Shown here: positions 52,630 to 61,253 of the stretch, piece by piece
Position numbering within the stretch: position 1 is the first letter of the stretch
Layout of the letters: each line of letters starts with the position of its first letter
Assembly: GCF_000215745.1 (NCBI RefSeq)
Contig: NC_015663.1
Location: 2,108,001 to 2,172,000 of the forward strand
DNA: 64,000 nt
From: Klebsiella aerogenes KCTC 2190
Lineage (GTDB): Bacteria > Pseudomonadota > Gammaproteobacteria > Enterobacterales > Enterobacteriaceae
Direction: 5' to 3'
The notes under the pieces: model-generated
What the model was told of the DNA's origin: nothing
Database searches by the model: none
Seen by the model: only the letters and a program-made list of their open reading frames with translations
Made by a program: the position numbers and the translations under genes

Positions 52630-55431
52630 TTAACTAAATAATAATTCGTAGATATAAATGTACTCGGCATCGGATAAACGGATGGCGTAGGCCTCTTCAA
52701 CCGGATGGAAAGCCGATTTGATGACACTAAATGCCTGAGCGTCCATATCCGGCCGCGTTTCCAGCGCCATCTGTAACGGTTTACGGTTAATCACGATACG
52801 CTCGACCATACAGCAGCAGTGGATCAGAAAGCGTAGTGTCACCTGGCGGTTAGGCGCGATGGCCAGCGCGTTCCTGAGATGGTTCAGGATCCCTTCCATT
52901 TCTTTTAATATGCGCTGCGGATTGAGCACCGAAATATGGTTGATAATGCTTTCCATGGTCAGGGCGCTGATAAACCGTGAAGCGCTGCGCTCCATCTCCA
53001 GACGACGTTCACTGCTGGACAAATCGGGGGTCAGCAGGCTGAGCACCAACTCCGGCCCCTGCTCGGAAAACAGCTCCTCCAGCGAGATAAACGGGATATC
53101 GGGCAGCCCCGGCTGGAATGTCCCGACAATACCCGCCAGCCGTTCATGCGCCCTGATCGCCTGCTGCAGGCGCTCCGGGCTGCGAACTTCGTTGTAATCG
53201 AGGATAACCATCCGGGTATCCTGCGACATCAGCTCGCCAAAGCTCTCCTCCAGCACCTTTTTGATTTTTTCCGCCGTGCCCATGCCGGTAATGCAGGAGA
53301 TCACCAGCACCTTGCCGGCGTTCTCCTGCTGCGGCGTGCACAGCTGGCTGGCGATGCCTTTTTCCTGCATCAGATTGACCAACCGCGGCAGATCGCCGGT
53401 TTCGTAGCTGAGATCGAGACCGATCTCCAGCAGGCTGGTCAGGGTGATATTCGGCATCAGCAGGACATCAATCTGGAACAGTTTGCTGATGGTGCTACCG
53501 AAATGAACCAGCGATCCGATGTCTACCATCAGGATCAGCCGCTGCCAGCCTTTGCTGTGGATCAACTGGATCAGTTTTTCCAGCGTATCGTGCACCGATT
53601 GTTCGAACGGCATGTCGATAGCGTTGAACAATTCGCGCTCCAGCACCCGATTGACGTACTGCGCCATGCTGGTGGCGGTGGTGGCGCCATGGGCTATGAG
53701 GATCGCCCCGCAGTCCGGGCTGGCGTTGATGCGCTGGCGGTAATGGCGGCACTCTTTGAGGAACAGGCACAGCCAGACCACCTCGGTGGCCGGGCACTGG
53801 ATGTGCAGCAGGTCGTTGATCTTCTTACATAACAGAGTGGCGTTATCGTATTCATCTTTGCAGCGATCGAGGATCAGGCTCGAAGAGTATAACTGCGGGA
53901 TCAGGCCGCGTTGTACGTAGCTGATGAGAGCGAGAAAGTGTTTACGCAGCGGGTTGACCAGGTTTTCCGGCAGGGCGAAGCCGAGTACCTGCTCAACGTA
54001 ACCGATCAGCAGATCCACCCGCTCTTCAATCCGATCGCCATAGCGCGGGGCATGGCTGGCGTTATCGCGGCTATAGAGGCCATATTCAAAAATCGAACTG
54101 AGCTTATTTTTAAGGATCGCCAGCGTCTCGGCGGGCGGCACGTTGCTGTTGCGCAGGTTAACGTACTCGCGGGTCAGGAAACTGTAGAACAGGTCGCTCT
54201 CCTCGACGCTGTCATCGGCCGCCGAACTTTTCAACTGCGGAAGAGTACGGGCATCGATGTTTAGCAGGGGACGGCCGTTAAACAGCGCATCGACCAGCTG
54301 TCGTTGCTCCGGCGTGGTATTGATCGGGCCGTCCGCCAGTTTGCTATCCAGTAGCAATACTTCGTTATGGGCCGCCATCCCCGAGGCCCATGCCTGGGCG
54401 CACAAAAACTGGATATCGCTTTTGAGCTGGCCGATATTGCCCTCCAGCGGCTTGTTCAGCAGCCATAGCAGCAAGGTTTTATCGATACTCACCGTGCGTT
54501 CGATCTTGCGGCTTTCACGTTGTAAAAAGCCGATGATCAGTTCAATCTGCTCTTCTACCGAACGCTGGCGGATACCTGGCAAATCGATAGCCACCTGGAT
54601 ACGCCGCTGGAAGGTACGTAAGAGCGATGAGCTGACGGGCTCGGTGGTGGCGCAGATCAGACGGACGGCGATATTGCGCGCCGGGCCGCTGGCGCCGAGC
54701 GGGCGATATTCGCCTTTATCCAGCAGCGAGAAGAGCTTTTCCTGCCCTTCATAGGGCAGGCGATGCACTTCATCCAGCAGCAGATAGCCGCCGTCGGCCT
54801 GTTCGATCAGCCCGCTTTTGTTTTCCGTCGCCCCGGTAAAGGCGCCCTGGCGGTGGCCAAAGAGATGCGATGACAGCAGCTCCGGGTTGTTGGCGTATTC
54901 GGCGCAGTTGAAGTAGACCAGCGGCGGCCGTTTTTCACCGGCATGCTCGCAGGCGTAGCGGTGCATTAGCTCGGCAAAAAAGGTTTTACCCACGCCGGAG
55001 GGGCCGGTCAGCAGGACGTGCAGGCCGTGGGGATACAGCACCGCGGCTTTCCCTTTTTCCACGGCATCGTGCAGGCTGCGATCGTGGCCGATCAGCATGG
55101 CGAACGGGTCGACAGCCTTATTGTTATCTTGTGGCTGCGGCAGGAGATCGGCGAGCGTTGCCGGCTCGCGTTCGCTTTCCGTCAGCATACGGTCGAGCAG
55201 CGTTTCCGTCGTCCGGCGATGTAAAAAGAACACCGGGCGGCCGCGCGTTTTAATCACCAGCCCGTCACTCCATAGCTGATTGAGATCTTTACTCACCGAG
55301 TTGCGCGCCAGCCCGAGGTTAAAGCCGATTTGCTCTGCGGTGAAGGCGTTCGAGCCCCTGGCTAAATCCTCCAGCGTCACGGCCTGGCTCAGCCTCTCCA
55401 GCTCCCGCAGTACTATCTCAATACGTCTCAT
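52630..55431 (-). CDS. dgaR: Sigma54-dependent PTS-regulated activator DgaR
   Basis: A LevR-type activator of about 933 residues. From the start MRRIEIVLRELERLSQ it has an N-terminal winged helix (to about 75), an AAA+ domain with Walker A GPSGVGKT and the sigma54-contacting GAFTGA loop, then PRD, IIA(Man)-like and IIB-like domains (LILMVDIGSLVHFG; VLVISCITGMGTAEKI) and a last PRD. PTS-mediated phosphorylation of these domains links activity to substrate transport. An upstream ATG at 55470 is possible, but the family begins at MRRIE. It is transcribed separately, ahead of its target operon. Confidence 0.92.
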   Translation of the reverse strand: MRRIEIVLRELERLSQAVTLEDLARGSNAFTAEQIGFNLGLARNSVSKDLNQLWSDGLVIKTRGRPVFFLHRRTTETLLDRMLTESEREPATLADLLPQPQDNNKAVDPFAMLIGHDRSLHDAVEKGKAAVLYPHGLHVLLTGPSGVGKTFFAELMHRYACEHAGEKRPPLVYFNCAEYANNPELLSSHLFGHRQGAFTGATENKSGLIEQADGGYLLLDEVHRLPYEGQEKLFSLLDKGEYRPLGASGPARNIAVRLICATTEPVSSSLLRTFQRRIQVAIDLPGIRQRSVEEQIELIIGFLQRESRKIERTVSIDKTLLLWLLNKPLEGNIGQLKSDIQFLCAQAWASGMAAHNEVLLLDSKLADGPINTTPEQRQLVDALFNGRPLLNIDARTLPQLKSSAADDSVEESDLFYSFLTREYVNLRNSNVPPAETLAILKNKLSSIFEYGLYSRDNASHAPRYGDRIEERVDLLIGYVEQVLGFALPENLVNPLRKHFLALISYVQRGLIPQLYSSSLILDRCKDEYDNATLLCKKINDLLHIQCPATEVVWLCLFLKECRHYRQRINASPDCGAILIAHGATTATSMAQYVNRVLERELFNAIDMPFEQSVHDTLEKLIQLIHSKGWQRLILMVDIGSLVHFGSTISKLFQIDVLLMPNITLTSLLEIGLDLSYETGDLPRLVNLMQEKGIASQLCTPQQENAGKVLVISCITGMGTAEKIKKVLEESFGELMSQDTRMVILDYNEVRSPERLQQAIRAHERLAGIVGTFQPGLPDIPFISLEELFSEQGPELVLSLLTPDLSSSERRLEMERSASRFISALTMESIINHISVLNPQRILKEMEGILNHLRNALAIAPNRQVTLRFLIHCCCMVERIVINRKPLQMALETRPDMDAQAFSVIKSAFHPVEEAYAIRLSDAEYIYIYELLFS

Positions 55432-55608
55432 CTCATTACCGGGTTGTTCAATGTCGATAGTTGAGAACATACACTATTACGCGGCGTCAGAAAGAGACCG
55501 GGGGCGAAGTTGCCGGTCTTAGCGGCCAGCAGGATGTCCTTTCGCTGCCACAATGGTGGTTTAGGGTGGGATTGGGTATGGTTAGCGCATCTCACCGGAG
55601 GAACAGAT
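55432..55608. other. Divergent promoter region of dgaR and fosA
   Basis: About 175 bp between the two divergent genes. It should carry both promoters. I could not assign boxes with confidence. Confidence 0.4.
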
Positions 55609-56028
55609 ATGTTGAGCGGATTAAATCATCTGACCCTGGCGGTCAGCCAGCTGGCGCCGAGCGTGGCGTTTTATCATCAGCTACTCGGCATGACGCTGCA
55701 CGCGCGCTGGGATAGCGGCGCGTATCTTTCCTGCGGCGATCTGTGGCTGTGCCTGTCGCTGGATCCGCAGCGGCGCGTCACTCCGCCGGAGGAGAGCGAC
55801 TACACCCATTATGCGTTTAGCATCAGCGAGGCGGATTTCGCCAGCTTTGCCGCCCGTCTTGAGGTCGCTGGCGTAGCGGTATGGAAGCTAAACCGTAGCG
55901 AAGGCGAATCGCACTATTTCCTCGACCCCGACGGCCACAAGCTGGAGCTACATGTTGGCAACCTCGCCCAGCGCCTGGCCGCCTGCCGCGAGCAGCCGTA
56001 TAAGGGGATGGTGTTTTTTGGCGAGTGA
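55609..56028 (+). CDS. fosA: Fosfomycin glutathione transferase FosA
   Basis: A 139-residue manganese-dependent enzyme of the glyoxalase/vicinal oxygen chelate fold that adds glutathione to fosfomycin and inactivates it. Metal ligands His7, His67 and Glu113 are present, as is Thr9 of NHLTLAV. It is nearly the same as the chromosomal FosA of Klebsiella throughout. The ATG at 55609 follows GGAGGAA. The surrounding DNA shows no insertion sequence, so this is an intrinsic chromosomal copy. Confidence 0.97.
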   Translation: MLSGLNHLTLAVSQLAPSVAFYHQLLGMTLHARWDSGAYLSCGDLWLCLSLDPQRRVTPPEESDYTHYAFSISEADFASFAARLEVAGVAVWKLNRSEGESHYFLDPDGHKLELHVGNLAQRLAACREQPYKGMVFFGE

Positions 56029-56034
56029 TAGAGA

Positions 56035-56130
56035 GGCTCCCGGAGGCGGCGCTTGCCGCGCCTTTTCGGGGCTACCGGCCCGTAAACGGCTGTGAACCAG
56101 TAGCCCCGCTAAGCGCAGCGCGAGCGGGGA
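56035..56130. repeat. Pair of REP palindromes (BIME-like)
   Basis: A REP-like GGAGGCGGCGCTTGCCGC...CGGGGCTACC near 56043-56080 faces a second, inverted copy whose stem is CCCCGCT (56104-56110) and AGCGGGG (56123-56129). Paired inverted REPs are typical of bacterial interspersed mosaic elements. Confidence 0.7.
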
Positions 56131-56139
56131 AATACTCAG

Positions 56140-56177
56140 GGGCGTCGGGCCCGCAAATAGCGGCGAGCCCGACGCCC
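56140..56177. terminator. Bidirectional hairpin between fosA and the permease gene
   Basis: GGGCGTCGGGC (56140-56150) and GCCCGACGCCC (56167-56177) form an 11-base perfect stem between the two convergent genes. Confidence 0.65.
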
Positions 56178-56185
56178 AGTGATGT

Positions 56186-57529
56186 TTACCCTTCCAGATT
56201 CAGCTCCACGTTGCGCTTAAGCACCAGACGCATAATGGCGTAATAGACCACGCCGACGGCCAGCCAGCTCAGGCCGAGCACTTTGGCTTCAACATCCATC
56301 TCATAAATGACAAAGCCGATAATGCACAGCCCAATCACCGGGAAGAGCAGGTGCATCACCAGATTGCGCGACTTTTGGCGGATCAGATAGTGGTTGATCA
56401 CCGCCACGTGCAGCACCAGGAAGCCCATCAGCGCGCCGAAGTTCACCAGCCGACTGAGGTTGTCGATATCGCCGTAGAACCAGAGACCGGAAACCAGTGA
56501 AATCAGCGCGACAAATAAGGTACTGACATACGGGGTTTTCAGGCGTGGATGCACCTTCGCCAGCAGCTGCGGGAGCTGCTTATCGCGGGCCATCGCAAAC
56601 AAGATGCGTGAAACCGCCGCCTGGGCAACCAGCGCGTTGGCGATCCCCCAGGAAATCACCGTGGACCACATGGTGACGTATTTCAGCCATTGGCCGCCGG
56701 CCAGATTGGCGGTGTCGTAGAACGCGGTATCGAGGCTGCCAAATTTCATACCCTGCGCCAGATCCGCGGCAATCCAGGTCTGGACAATGAACAGCGTCCC
56801 CACCAGCATCAGGGCGCCTAACGAGGCCTTGCCGACGGTATCGACGCCGCCTTTGGTTTCTTCCGACAGCGTCGATATACCATCGAAGCCGAGGAAAGAG
56901 AGTACGGCAATCGAGACTGCGCCCATCACCAGCGGCAGGCTGAATTTATCGGCATTAAACAAGGGGTCGAGCGTCAGGTGGCCTGCCCCGGCTCCGGAAT
57001 AAAGTGCAATCAATCCCAGCACCACAAAAATCGCGAGGACCACGATTTCAGCAACCAAAATGGTATTATTCGCTCGCGCGGTAAAGGTAATGCCGCGTAA
57101 GTTAATCAGGCTGTTAATCGCGATAAAGCCGATAATCCAGACCCAGCCCGGAACGCCCGGCAGCATCGGCCCCAGCGCCGCCGCGCTGACGATATACAGC
57201 AGCGATGGCACCAGAATGTAGTCCAGCAATATCAGCCAGCCGGCAAAAAAGCCGACGATAGGGTGTATTCCGCGCTGAGCGTAAGCGTATACCGAACCGG
57301 AAACCGGGAATGCGCGCGACATCGACCAGTAACTCATGGCGGTGAAAAACATTGCCACCATGCCGATCAGATAAGCCAGCGCCACCATGCCCTGCGCGCC
57401 ATCCCAGACGTAGCCGAAGACGCCGAAAGGGGCGATGGGCACCATAAAAATCATGCCGTAAACCAGCAGATCGCGGAAGGTCAGCGCTCGATGGAGCTCC
57501 TGTTTATAGCCGAACTGTTCAACGCTCAT
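56186..57529 (-). CDS. APC-family amino acid/amine permease
   Basis: A 447-residue membrane protein with about twelve hydrophobic segments and the APC layout: the first unwound helix with VPIAPFG, the PVSGSVYAYAQRG segment, and GFDGISTLSEETKGG in the middle. The start at 57529 overlaps the end of the upstream amidase gene by 11 bp, so the two are coupled. Its substrate is probably an amide or amine hydrolysed or released by that amidase; this is inference. Confidence 0.82.
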   Translation of the reverse strand: MSVEQFGYKQELHRALTFRDLLVYGMIFMVPIAPFGVFGYVWDGAQGMVALAYLIGMVAMFFTAMSYWSMSRAFPVSGSVYAYAQRGIHPIVGFFAGWLILLDYILVPSLLYIVSAAALGPMLPGVPGWVWIIGFIAINSLINLRGITFTARANNTILVAEIVVLAIFVVLGLIALYSGAGAGHLTLDPLFNADKFSLPLVMGAVSIAVLSFLGFDGISTLSEETKGGVDTVGKASLGALMLVGTLFIVQTWIAADLAQGMKFGSLDTAFYDTANLAGGQWLKYVTMWSTVISWGIANALVAQAAVSRILFAMARDKQLPQLLAKVHPRLKTPYVSTLFVALISLVSGLWFYGDIDNLSRLVNFGALMGFLVLHVAVINHYLIRQKSRNLVMHLLFPVIGLCIIGFVIYEMDVEAKVLGLSWLAVGVVYYAIMRLVLKRNVELNLEG

Positions 57530-58436
57530 GCTTGCCCCCATCAATCGACAGAGAAAGCTGTTTGGCGACCGTTTTCGGCAGCGCGTAGCGGCAGGTTTTC
57601 AGCGGATCAACGACCTGGCAAATTTGTAGGTCTCCGGCGATGCTCAGCACGTTGATCGCCTCAGCCAGCGTTAATGCGGTATTGTCGGCGATGAAATGGG
57701 CCATATTACGTGCCGCAAGGGCTGCCGCATCGTCTAGGGTAACGGCGGAGGCGAGGGTGAAAATCGTTTCGTTGTTTTCCAGCATCGGTAAGGGTAGCTG
57801 ACGGTTTTTAACAACGGTTAACTCGACGAGGACTTCGCCCGGTACTTCCAGACCGCAGACAGACACTTCGCCATCCCCCATCGCGGCGTGCAAATCACCC
57901 AGCCCGAATAGCGCGCCGGGCACGTTGACCGGCAACCACAGCGTGCTGCCGGCGGCGATCATTTTGCAGTCCATATTGCCGCCGTGACTATCCGGCGTGC
58001 CGCAGGATATGGGTTCTCCTGCTGGAGCAACGCCAATGACGCCGATCATCGGCTTCAATGGCACGCGCACGTTCCCCGGGAGGACCGCATGATCCTCGAC
58101 GATTGGGACGATGGTGACCGTGGGCTCATGCAGTTCATCACCAATGACGCCGAGCTGCGGCGCGGTCACCATCACCGCCTGTTGAGCCGTCAGGGTGATG
58201 CGTTTGATGCTGACTTTTAAGCAATCGCCCGGCTCTGCGCCTTCAATAAAGACGGGGCCGGTCGCCGGGTTAATGCGCTGCCAGTCCAGTTCATTAAAGA
58301 CGGCATCGGCTGAGGTGATTTGATCGGAGAAGCAGTCGCAGGTTTCGAATAACACTTCACTTCCACTGTTGACGGTGGCGAAAGGAACGTTATCGCGCGA
58401 CATGGCGTAAACCACCCGATCTTTGGTTATTTTCAT
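57519..58436 (-). CDS. Acetamidase/formamidase family hydrolase
   Basis: A 305-residue protein of the FmdA/AmdA family, which hydrolyses small amides to acid and ammonia. Visible family segments are VNPA-like INPATGPVFIEGAEPGD, a metal-binding CGTPDSHGGNMDCK (about 145-158) and LFGLGDLHAAMGDGE (about 180-195). Starts at 58436 (MKITKDR) with GGGA upstream; three codons more are possible. It is the first gene of a two-gene operon with the permease. The substrate is unknown. Confidence 0.85.
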   Translation of the reverse strand: MKITKDRVVYAMSRDNVPFATVNSGSEVLFETCDCFSDQITSADAVFNELDWQRINPATGPVFIEGAEPGDCLKVSIKRITLTAQQAVMVTAPQLGVIGDELHEPTVTIVPIVEDHAVLPGNVRVPLKPMIGVIGVAPAGEPISCGTPDSHGGNMDCKMIAAGSTLWLPVNVPGALFGLGDLHAAMGDGEVSVCGLEVPGEVLVELTVVKNRQLPLPMLENNETIFTLASAVTLDDAAALAARNMAHFIADNTALTLAEAINVLSIAGDLQICQVVDPLKTCRYALPKTVAKQLSLSIDGGKHER

Positions 58437-58879
58437 TAGATTCATCCCGGTAATATTGTTGTGTTTTTTTATTTGGTATTTCCCGTCGGGGAAAGGGTGA
58501 ATGTATCGGGAATATCGCAGGAAGGCAATTATGAGTGGCCTAAGAGTGTTTGCGGTGATTATTATTTAAAATCAAAATTTTATACTTGGTTGTATTAAAT
58601 ATAATAAAGTGGTGTATCTAATGTTTTTTTGTTTATTGTCTTATTCACTATAGCTAATTTCCTGATTTTTACTGCTCACCTGCTTATTTTGCAGCATATT
58701 ATGCCAAGTATAATTAAATTGGCGATCCGCGAGATACACCCATAGTAATTATCAATAACTCTTACTATTTTCGCCAGCACTTCGACTGAGCAGAGAAGAA
58801 GATAGCAATCTCTTGCCTGGCAACGAGCTGGCGCAGGTGATAAACCCATCGCTCCGGTGAGTACAGCGTCAGCGGAAAA
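58437..58879. other. A+T-rich intergenic region upstream of the amidase operon
   Basis: About 440 bp, strongly A+T-rich at 58540-58760, lie between the amidase start and the mocR-type stop. The promoter and control region of the amidase/permease operon must be here. No RNA gene, repeat or operator could be supported. Confidence 0.5.
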
Positions 58880-60292
58880 TCACTCCATCGCCACCTTCAC
58901 CGCTTCCCCCAGTTTGACCATCACCTCTTTATGCTTCTCAATCGGCGGCAGGGCGCAGTTGATCCTTAAGCAGTTGCGATACTTCCCGGATGCTGAAAAC
59001 AGCGATCCCGGCGCGACCTGGATCTTCAGCCGACACAGCTGCTTGGCGACGCAGACCATATCCACCTGCTCCGGTAGCTCGACCCACAGCATAAAGCCGC
59101 CTTTCGGCCGGGTAACGCAGATGCCGCAGGGGAAAAACTCCCGCAGCCAGCAGGTATAGATCTCCATATTACGCTGATAGATCTGCCGCATCCGCCGCAC
59201 GTGGCGGTGGTAATGGCCTTCGCGAATAAAGTTACAGGCCGCCAGTTGGGTGGAGGGGACGTTAGTACCGCTGGCGGCGTACTTCATCTGTAGCAGGCGA
59301 TCGTAGTAGCGTCCGGGGGCAATCCAGCCGATGCGCAGGCCGGGGGCAATGGTTTTGGTAAACGAGCTGCAAAGTATCACCCGACCGTCGATATCCCATG
59401 AATGAATCGTACGCGGGCGCGGGTATTCGGTCGCCAGCTCGCCGTAAATATCATCCTCGAAAATCACGATATCGTGGCGCTGGGCAAGGGACAGCACCGC
59501 GCGTTTGCGCGAGTCAGGCATGATGTATCCCAGCGGATTGTTGCAGTTAGGCACCAGGATCACCCCTTTGATTGGCCACTGATCCAGCGCCAGTTCTAAG
59601 GCCTCGATGCTGATCCCGGATTCCGGATCGGTTGGGATCTCAATGGCTTTCAGCCCCAGGCCGCGCAGTATCTGCATGGTGCCGTAGTAGCAGGGGGATT
59701 CGACGGCGACAATATCGCCGGGATGACACACCGATAGCAGCGCCAGCGATAATGCGTTGTGGCAGCCGCTGGTGATCAGCAGATCGTCGGCGGTGACGAC
59801 TGAGCCGCCGTCGAGCATCAGGCGGGCGATCTGTTCGCGCAGTTCGCGACGCCCGGCCAGCTCGTCGTAGTTAAGCACTTCGCTGAGGTTGTGCTGAATT
59901 GCCCGGCTCAGTTCGCGCCAGATAGGCTTAAGGCTTGGTTGGGTGACGTCCGGCGAACCGCCGCCAAAGGTGATGATCGATTTATCGTTGCGCGCATCGA
60001 GCATGGTCAACACCTGGTCCCACTGGGTGATCTCCACCGGGCGCTGCACCGGGCGCGACATCGGCGGCACCGGCGCCTGGGCTTTGCGCGGGGCGACGAA
60101 ATAGCCGGAGCGCGGCTGCGGCACGATCAGCTGTTGCTGTTCCAGCGTCTGGTAGGCCTGCTGAACGGTACTAATGCTGACGCCATGCTCCTGGCTCAGG
60201 CTGCGCACCGACGGCAACTTTTCGCCGTGGCGATACAGACCTTGTTCGATACGCTCAGCCAGCAGGCTGGCCAGATGTTGATAACGGGTCAT
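58880..60292 (-). CDS. MocR-type (GntR-aminotransferase) transcriptional regulator
   Basis: A 470-residue fusion: a GntR winged helix at 1-70 (KLPSVRSLSQEHGVSISTVQQAYQ in parts) followed by a fold-I aminotransferase domain. The PLP-binding lysine is Lys313 in CSSFTKTIAPGLR, and NCNNPLGY and FEDDIYGEL contain other cofactor contacts, so PLP binding is probably retained. E. coli YdcR has the same layout. Regulators of this class control PLP, GABA, taurine or amino acid genes. Its targets are unknown; repeated sites in its upstream region suggest autoregulation and control of the divergent gene. Confidence 0.9.
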   Translation of the reverse strand: MTRYQHLASLLAERIEQGLYRHGEKLPSVRSLSQEHGVSISTVQQAYQTLEQQQLIVPQPRSGYFVAPRKAQAPVPPMSRPVQRPVEITQWDQVLTMLDARNDKSIITFGGGSPDVTQPSLKPIWRELSRAIQHNLSEVLNYDELAGRRELREQIARLMLDGGSVVTADDLLITSGCHNALSLALLSVCHPGDIVAVESPCYYGTMQILRGLGLKAIEIPTDPESGISIEALELALDQWPIKGVILVPNCNNPLGYIMPDSRKRAVLSLAQRHDIVIFEDDIYGELATEYPRPRTIHSWDIDGRVILCSSFTKTIAPGLRIGWIAPGRYYDRLLQMKYAASGTNVPSTQLAACNFIREGHYHRHVRRMRQIYQRNMEIYTCWLREFFPCGICVTRPKGGFMLWVELPEQVDMVCVAKQLCRLKIQVAPGSLFSASGKYRNCLRINCALPPIEKHKEVMVKLGEAVKVAME

Positions 60293-60313
60293 GCTGTATC
60301 CTTAATTATCGCC

Positions 60314-60414
60314 ATACAGATAGATAAACCAGTACAGATGGCGGTCAAAAATGGGGCATGGTGTACGTTTTAGCCAATCTGTATGTTAAAGAAAAGTGTT
60401 TTTTGAATCTGTAT
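60314..60414. promoter_or_regulatory. Four-copy operator of the MocR-type regulator
   Basis: The octamer ATACAGAT occurs at 60314-60321, as GTACAGAT at 60332-60339, and in inverted form (ATCTGTAT) at 60377-60384 and 60407-60414. Spacings are 18 bp between the two direct copies and 30 bp between the two inverted ones. All lie in the 177-bp region divergent between the mocR-type gene and the DUF1127 gene. Paired short repeats are typical binding sites for dimeric MocR proteins. Confidence 0.6.
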
Positions 60415-60469
60415 TGTTCAGGCCCGGATCCGTGAAGATAAAGCCTCTGGCAAGGCGAGGAGGTAGAGG

Positions 60470-60634
60470 ATGGAATTTCACGAGAATCGGGCAAAACAGC
60501 CGTTTATCGGCTGGGTATTTCTGGCGCGAGCAATTAGAAAATGGTGGCTTCGTGGGCAAACGCGCAAAATATTGCAGCGAATGAGCGACGAACAGCTGAA
60601 AGATGTCGGGTTGCGCCGGGATCAGATTAATTAA
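60470..60634 (+). CDS. DUF1127 (YjiS-like) small protein
   Basis: A 54-residue protein, MEFHENRAKQPFIGWVFL... to ...LRRDQIN, preceded by GAGGAGG. The C-terminal half, with a Trp-rich helix, LQRMSDEQLKDVGLRRDQI, is the DUF1127 signature of YjiS-like proteins. In other bacteria Arg-rich DUF1127 proteins bind RNA and affect phosphate and carbon metabolism, but no function is known in enterobacteria. It is short enough to be missed in annotation. It is divergent from the MocR-type gene and may be under its control. Confidence 0.85.
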   Translation: MEFHENRAKQPFIGWVFLARAIRKWWLRGQTRKILQRMSDEQLKDVGLRRDQIN

Positions 60635-60651
60635 AAAGTGCTTTTTGGTAG

Positions 60652-60678
60652 CCCCGGTGAGCGTCAGCGCCACCGGGG
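60652..60678. repeat. REP palindrome after the DUF1127 gene
   Basis: CCCCGGTG (60652-60659) and CACCGGGG (60671-60678) form the stem of a Klebsiella-type REP, placed 18 bp after the stop codon. Confidence 0.75.
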
Positions 60679-60724
60679 AATTACATTCACAAAATTTATC
60701 AATTGATGCTTCTACATCCTTCGT

Positions 60725-60753
60725 TTCTTGATACTTACCCTGATAAGTATTAT
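60725..60753 (+). promoter_or_regulatory. Promoter and operator of the marR-type operon
   Basis: ATACTTA (60731-60737) and TAAGTAT (60744-60750) form an inverted repeat with a six-base spacer. It overlaps the spacer of a candidate promoter, TTCTTG (60725-60730) and TATTAT (60748-60753), 17 bp apart. Binding of the MarR-type protein here would block RNA polymerase. Confidence 0.55.
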
Positions 60754-60782
60754 TTTCCCCACAGCTAAGTGAGGAAAGTAAC

Positions 60783-61247
60783 ATGACCGAAGACGAACTG
60801 TTTGCCCGCCGCCCGATGGGGATGCGCATGGCGATGGTGGTGCGCCAGTGGCGCGCGATTATCGACAGCGCCATTACCGATACCGGCCTGACCCAGTCAA
60901 GCTGGACGGTGCTGATGCAGCTGCATCAGCTGGGGTGCAACGTCTCGGTAAGCGAACTGGCGGAAGTGCAGGGTATTGAACTGCCGCCGCTAATGCGCAC
61001 CCTCACGCAGCTGGAAAAGCAGGGGTATCTACTGCGCTCAACATCGCCATACGACAAGCGCATCCGCCTGCTTACGCTGACGGCAGAAGGCCGTACCATC
61101 CTGGAAAAGCTGAACCGCGTCATTGAGACTTATCAACGGCGCGTGACGGAAACCATCCCCGATGCGGATCTCGACACCTTCAGCGCCACGTTAAATCAAA
61201 TCGCCTGCAACTTGCGGACAATCCGCGAAGAAGATAACAAGATCTAA
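60783..61247 (+). CDS. MarR-family transcriptional regulator
   Basis: A 154-residue MarR/SlyA-type protein with the winged-helix core VSVSELAEVQGIELPPLMRTLTQLEKQGYLLR and the wing SPYDKRIRLLTLT (parts of about 55-105). The ATG follows GAGGAAAG. It heads an operon with an HlyD-type adaptor and a DUF2955 membrane protein, so it probably represses its own efflux operon until a phenolic or similar ligand binds. Confidence 0.92.
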   Translation: MTEDELFARRPMGMRMAMVVRQWRAIIDSAITDTGLTQSSWTVLMQLHQLGCNVSVSELAEVQGIELPPLMRTLTQLEKQGYLLRSTSPYDKRIRLLTLTAEGRTILEKLNRVIETYQRRVTETIPDADLDTFSATLNQIACNLRTIREEDNKI

Positions 61248-61253
61248 AACACT

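Noticed and set aside
58826..58840. Sigma54-like GG-N10-GC element on the plus strand near the mocR-type stop codon
   Set aside because: It points into the 3' end of a minus-strand gene with no plus-strand gene downstream; chance match.
60386..60874. 162-codon minus-strand frame across the DUF1127 gene and marR promoter
   Set aside because: It covers a REP element, the operator and two real genes on the plus strand.
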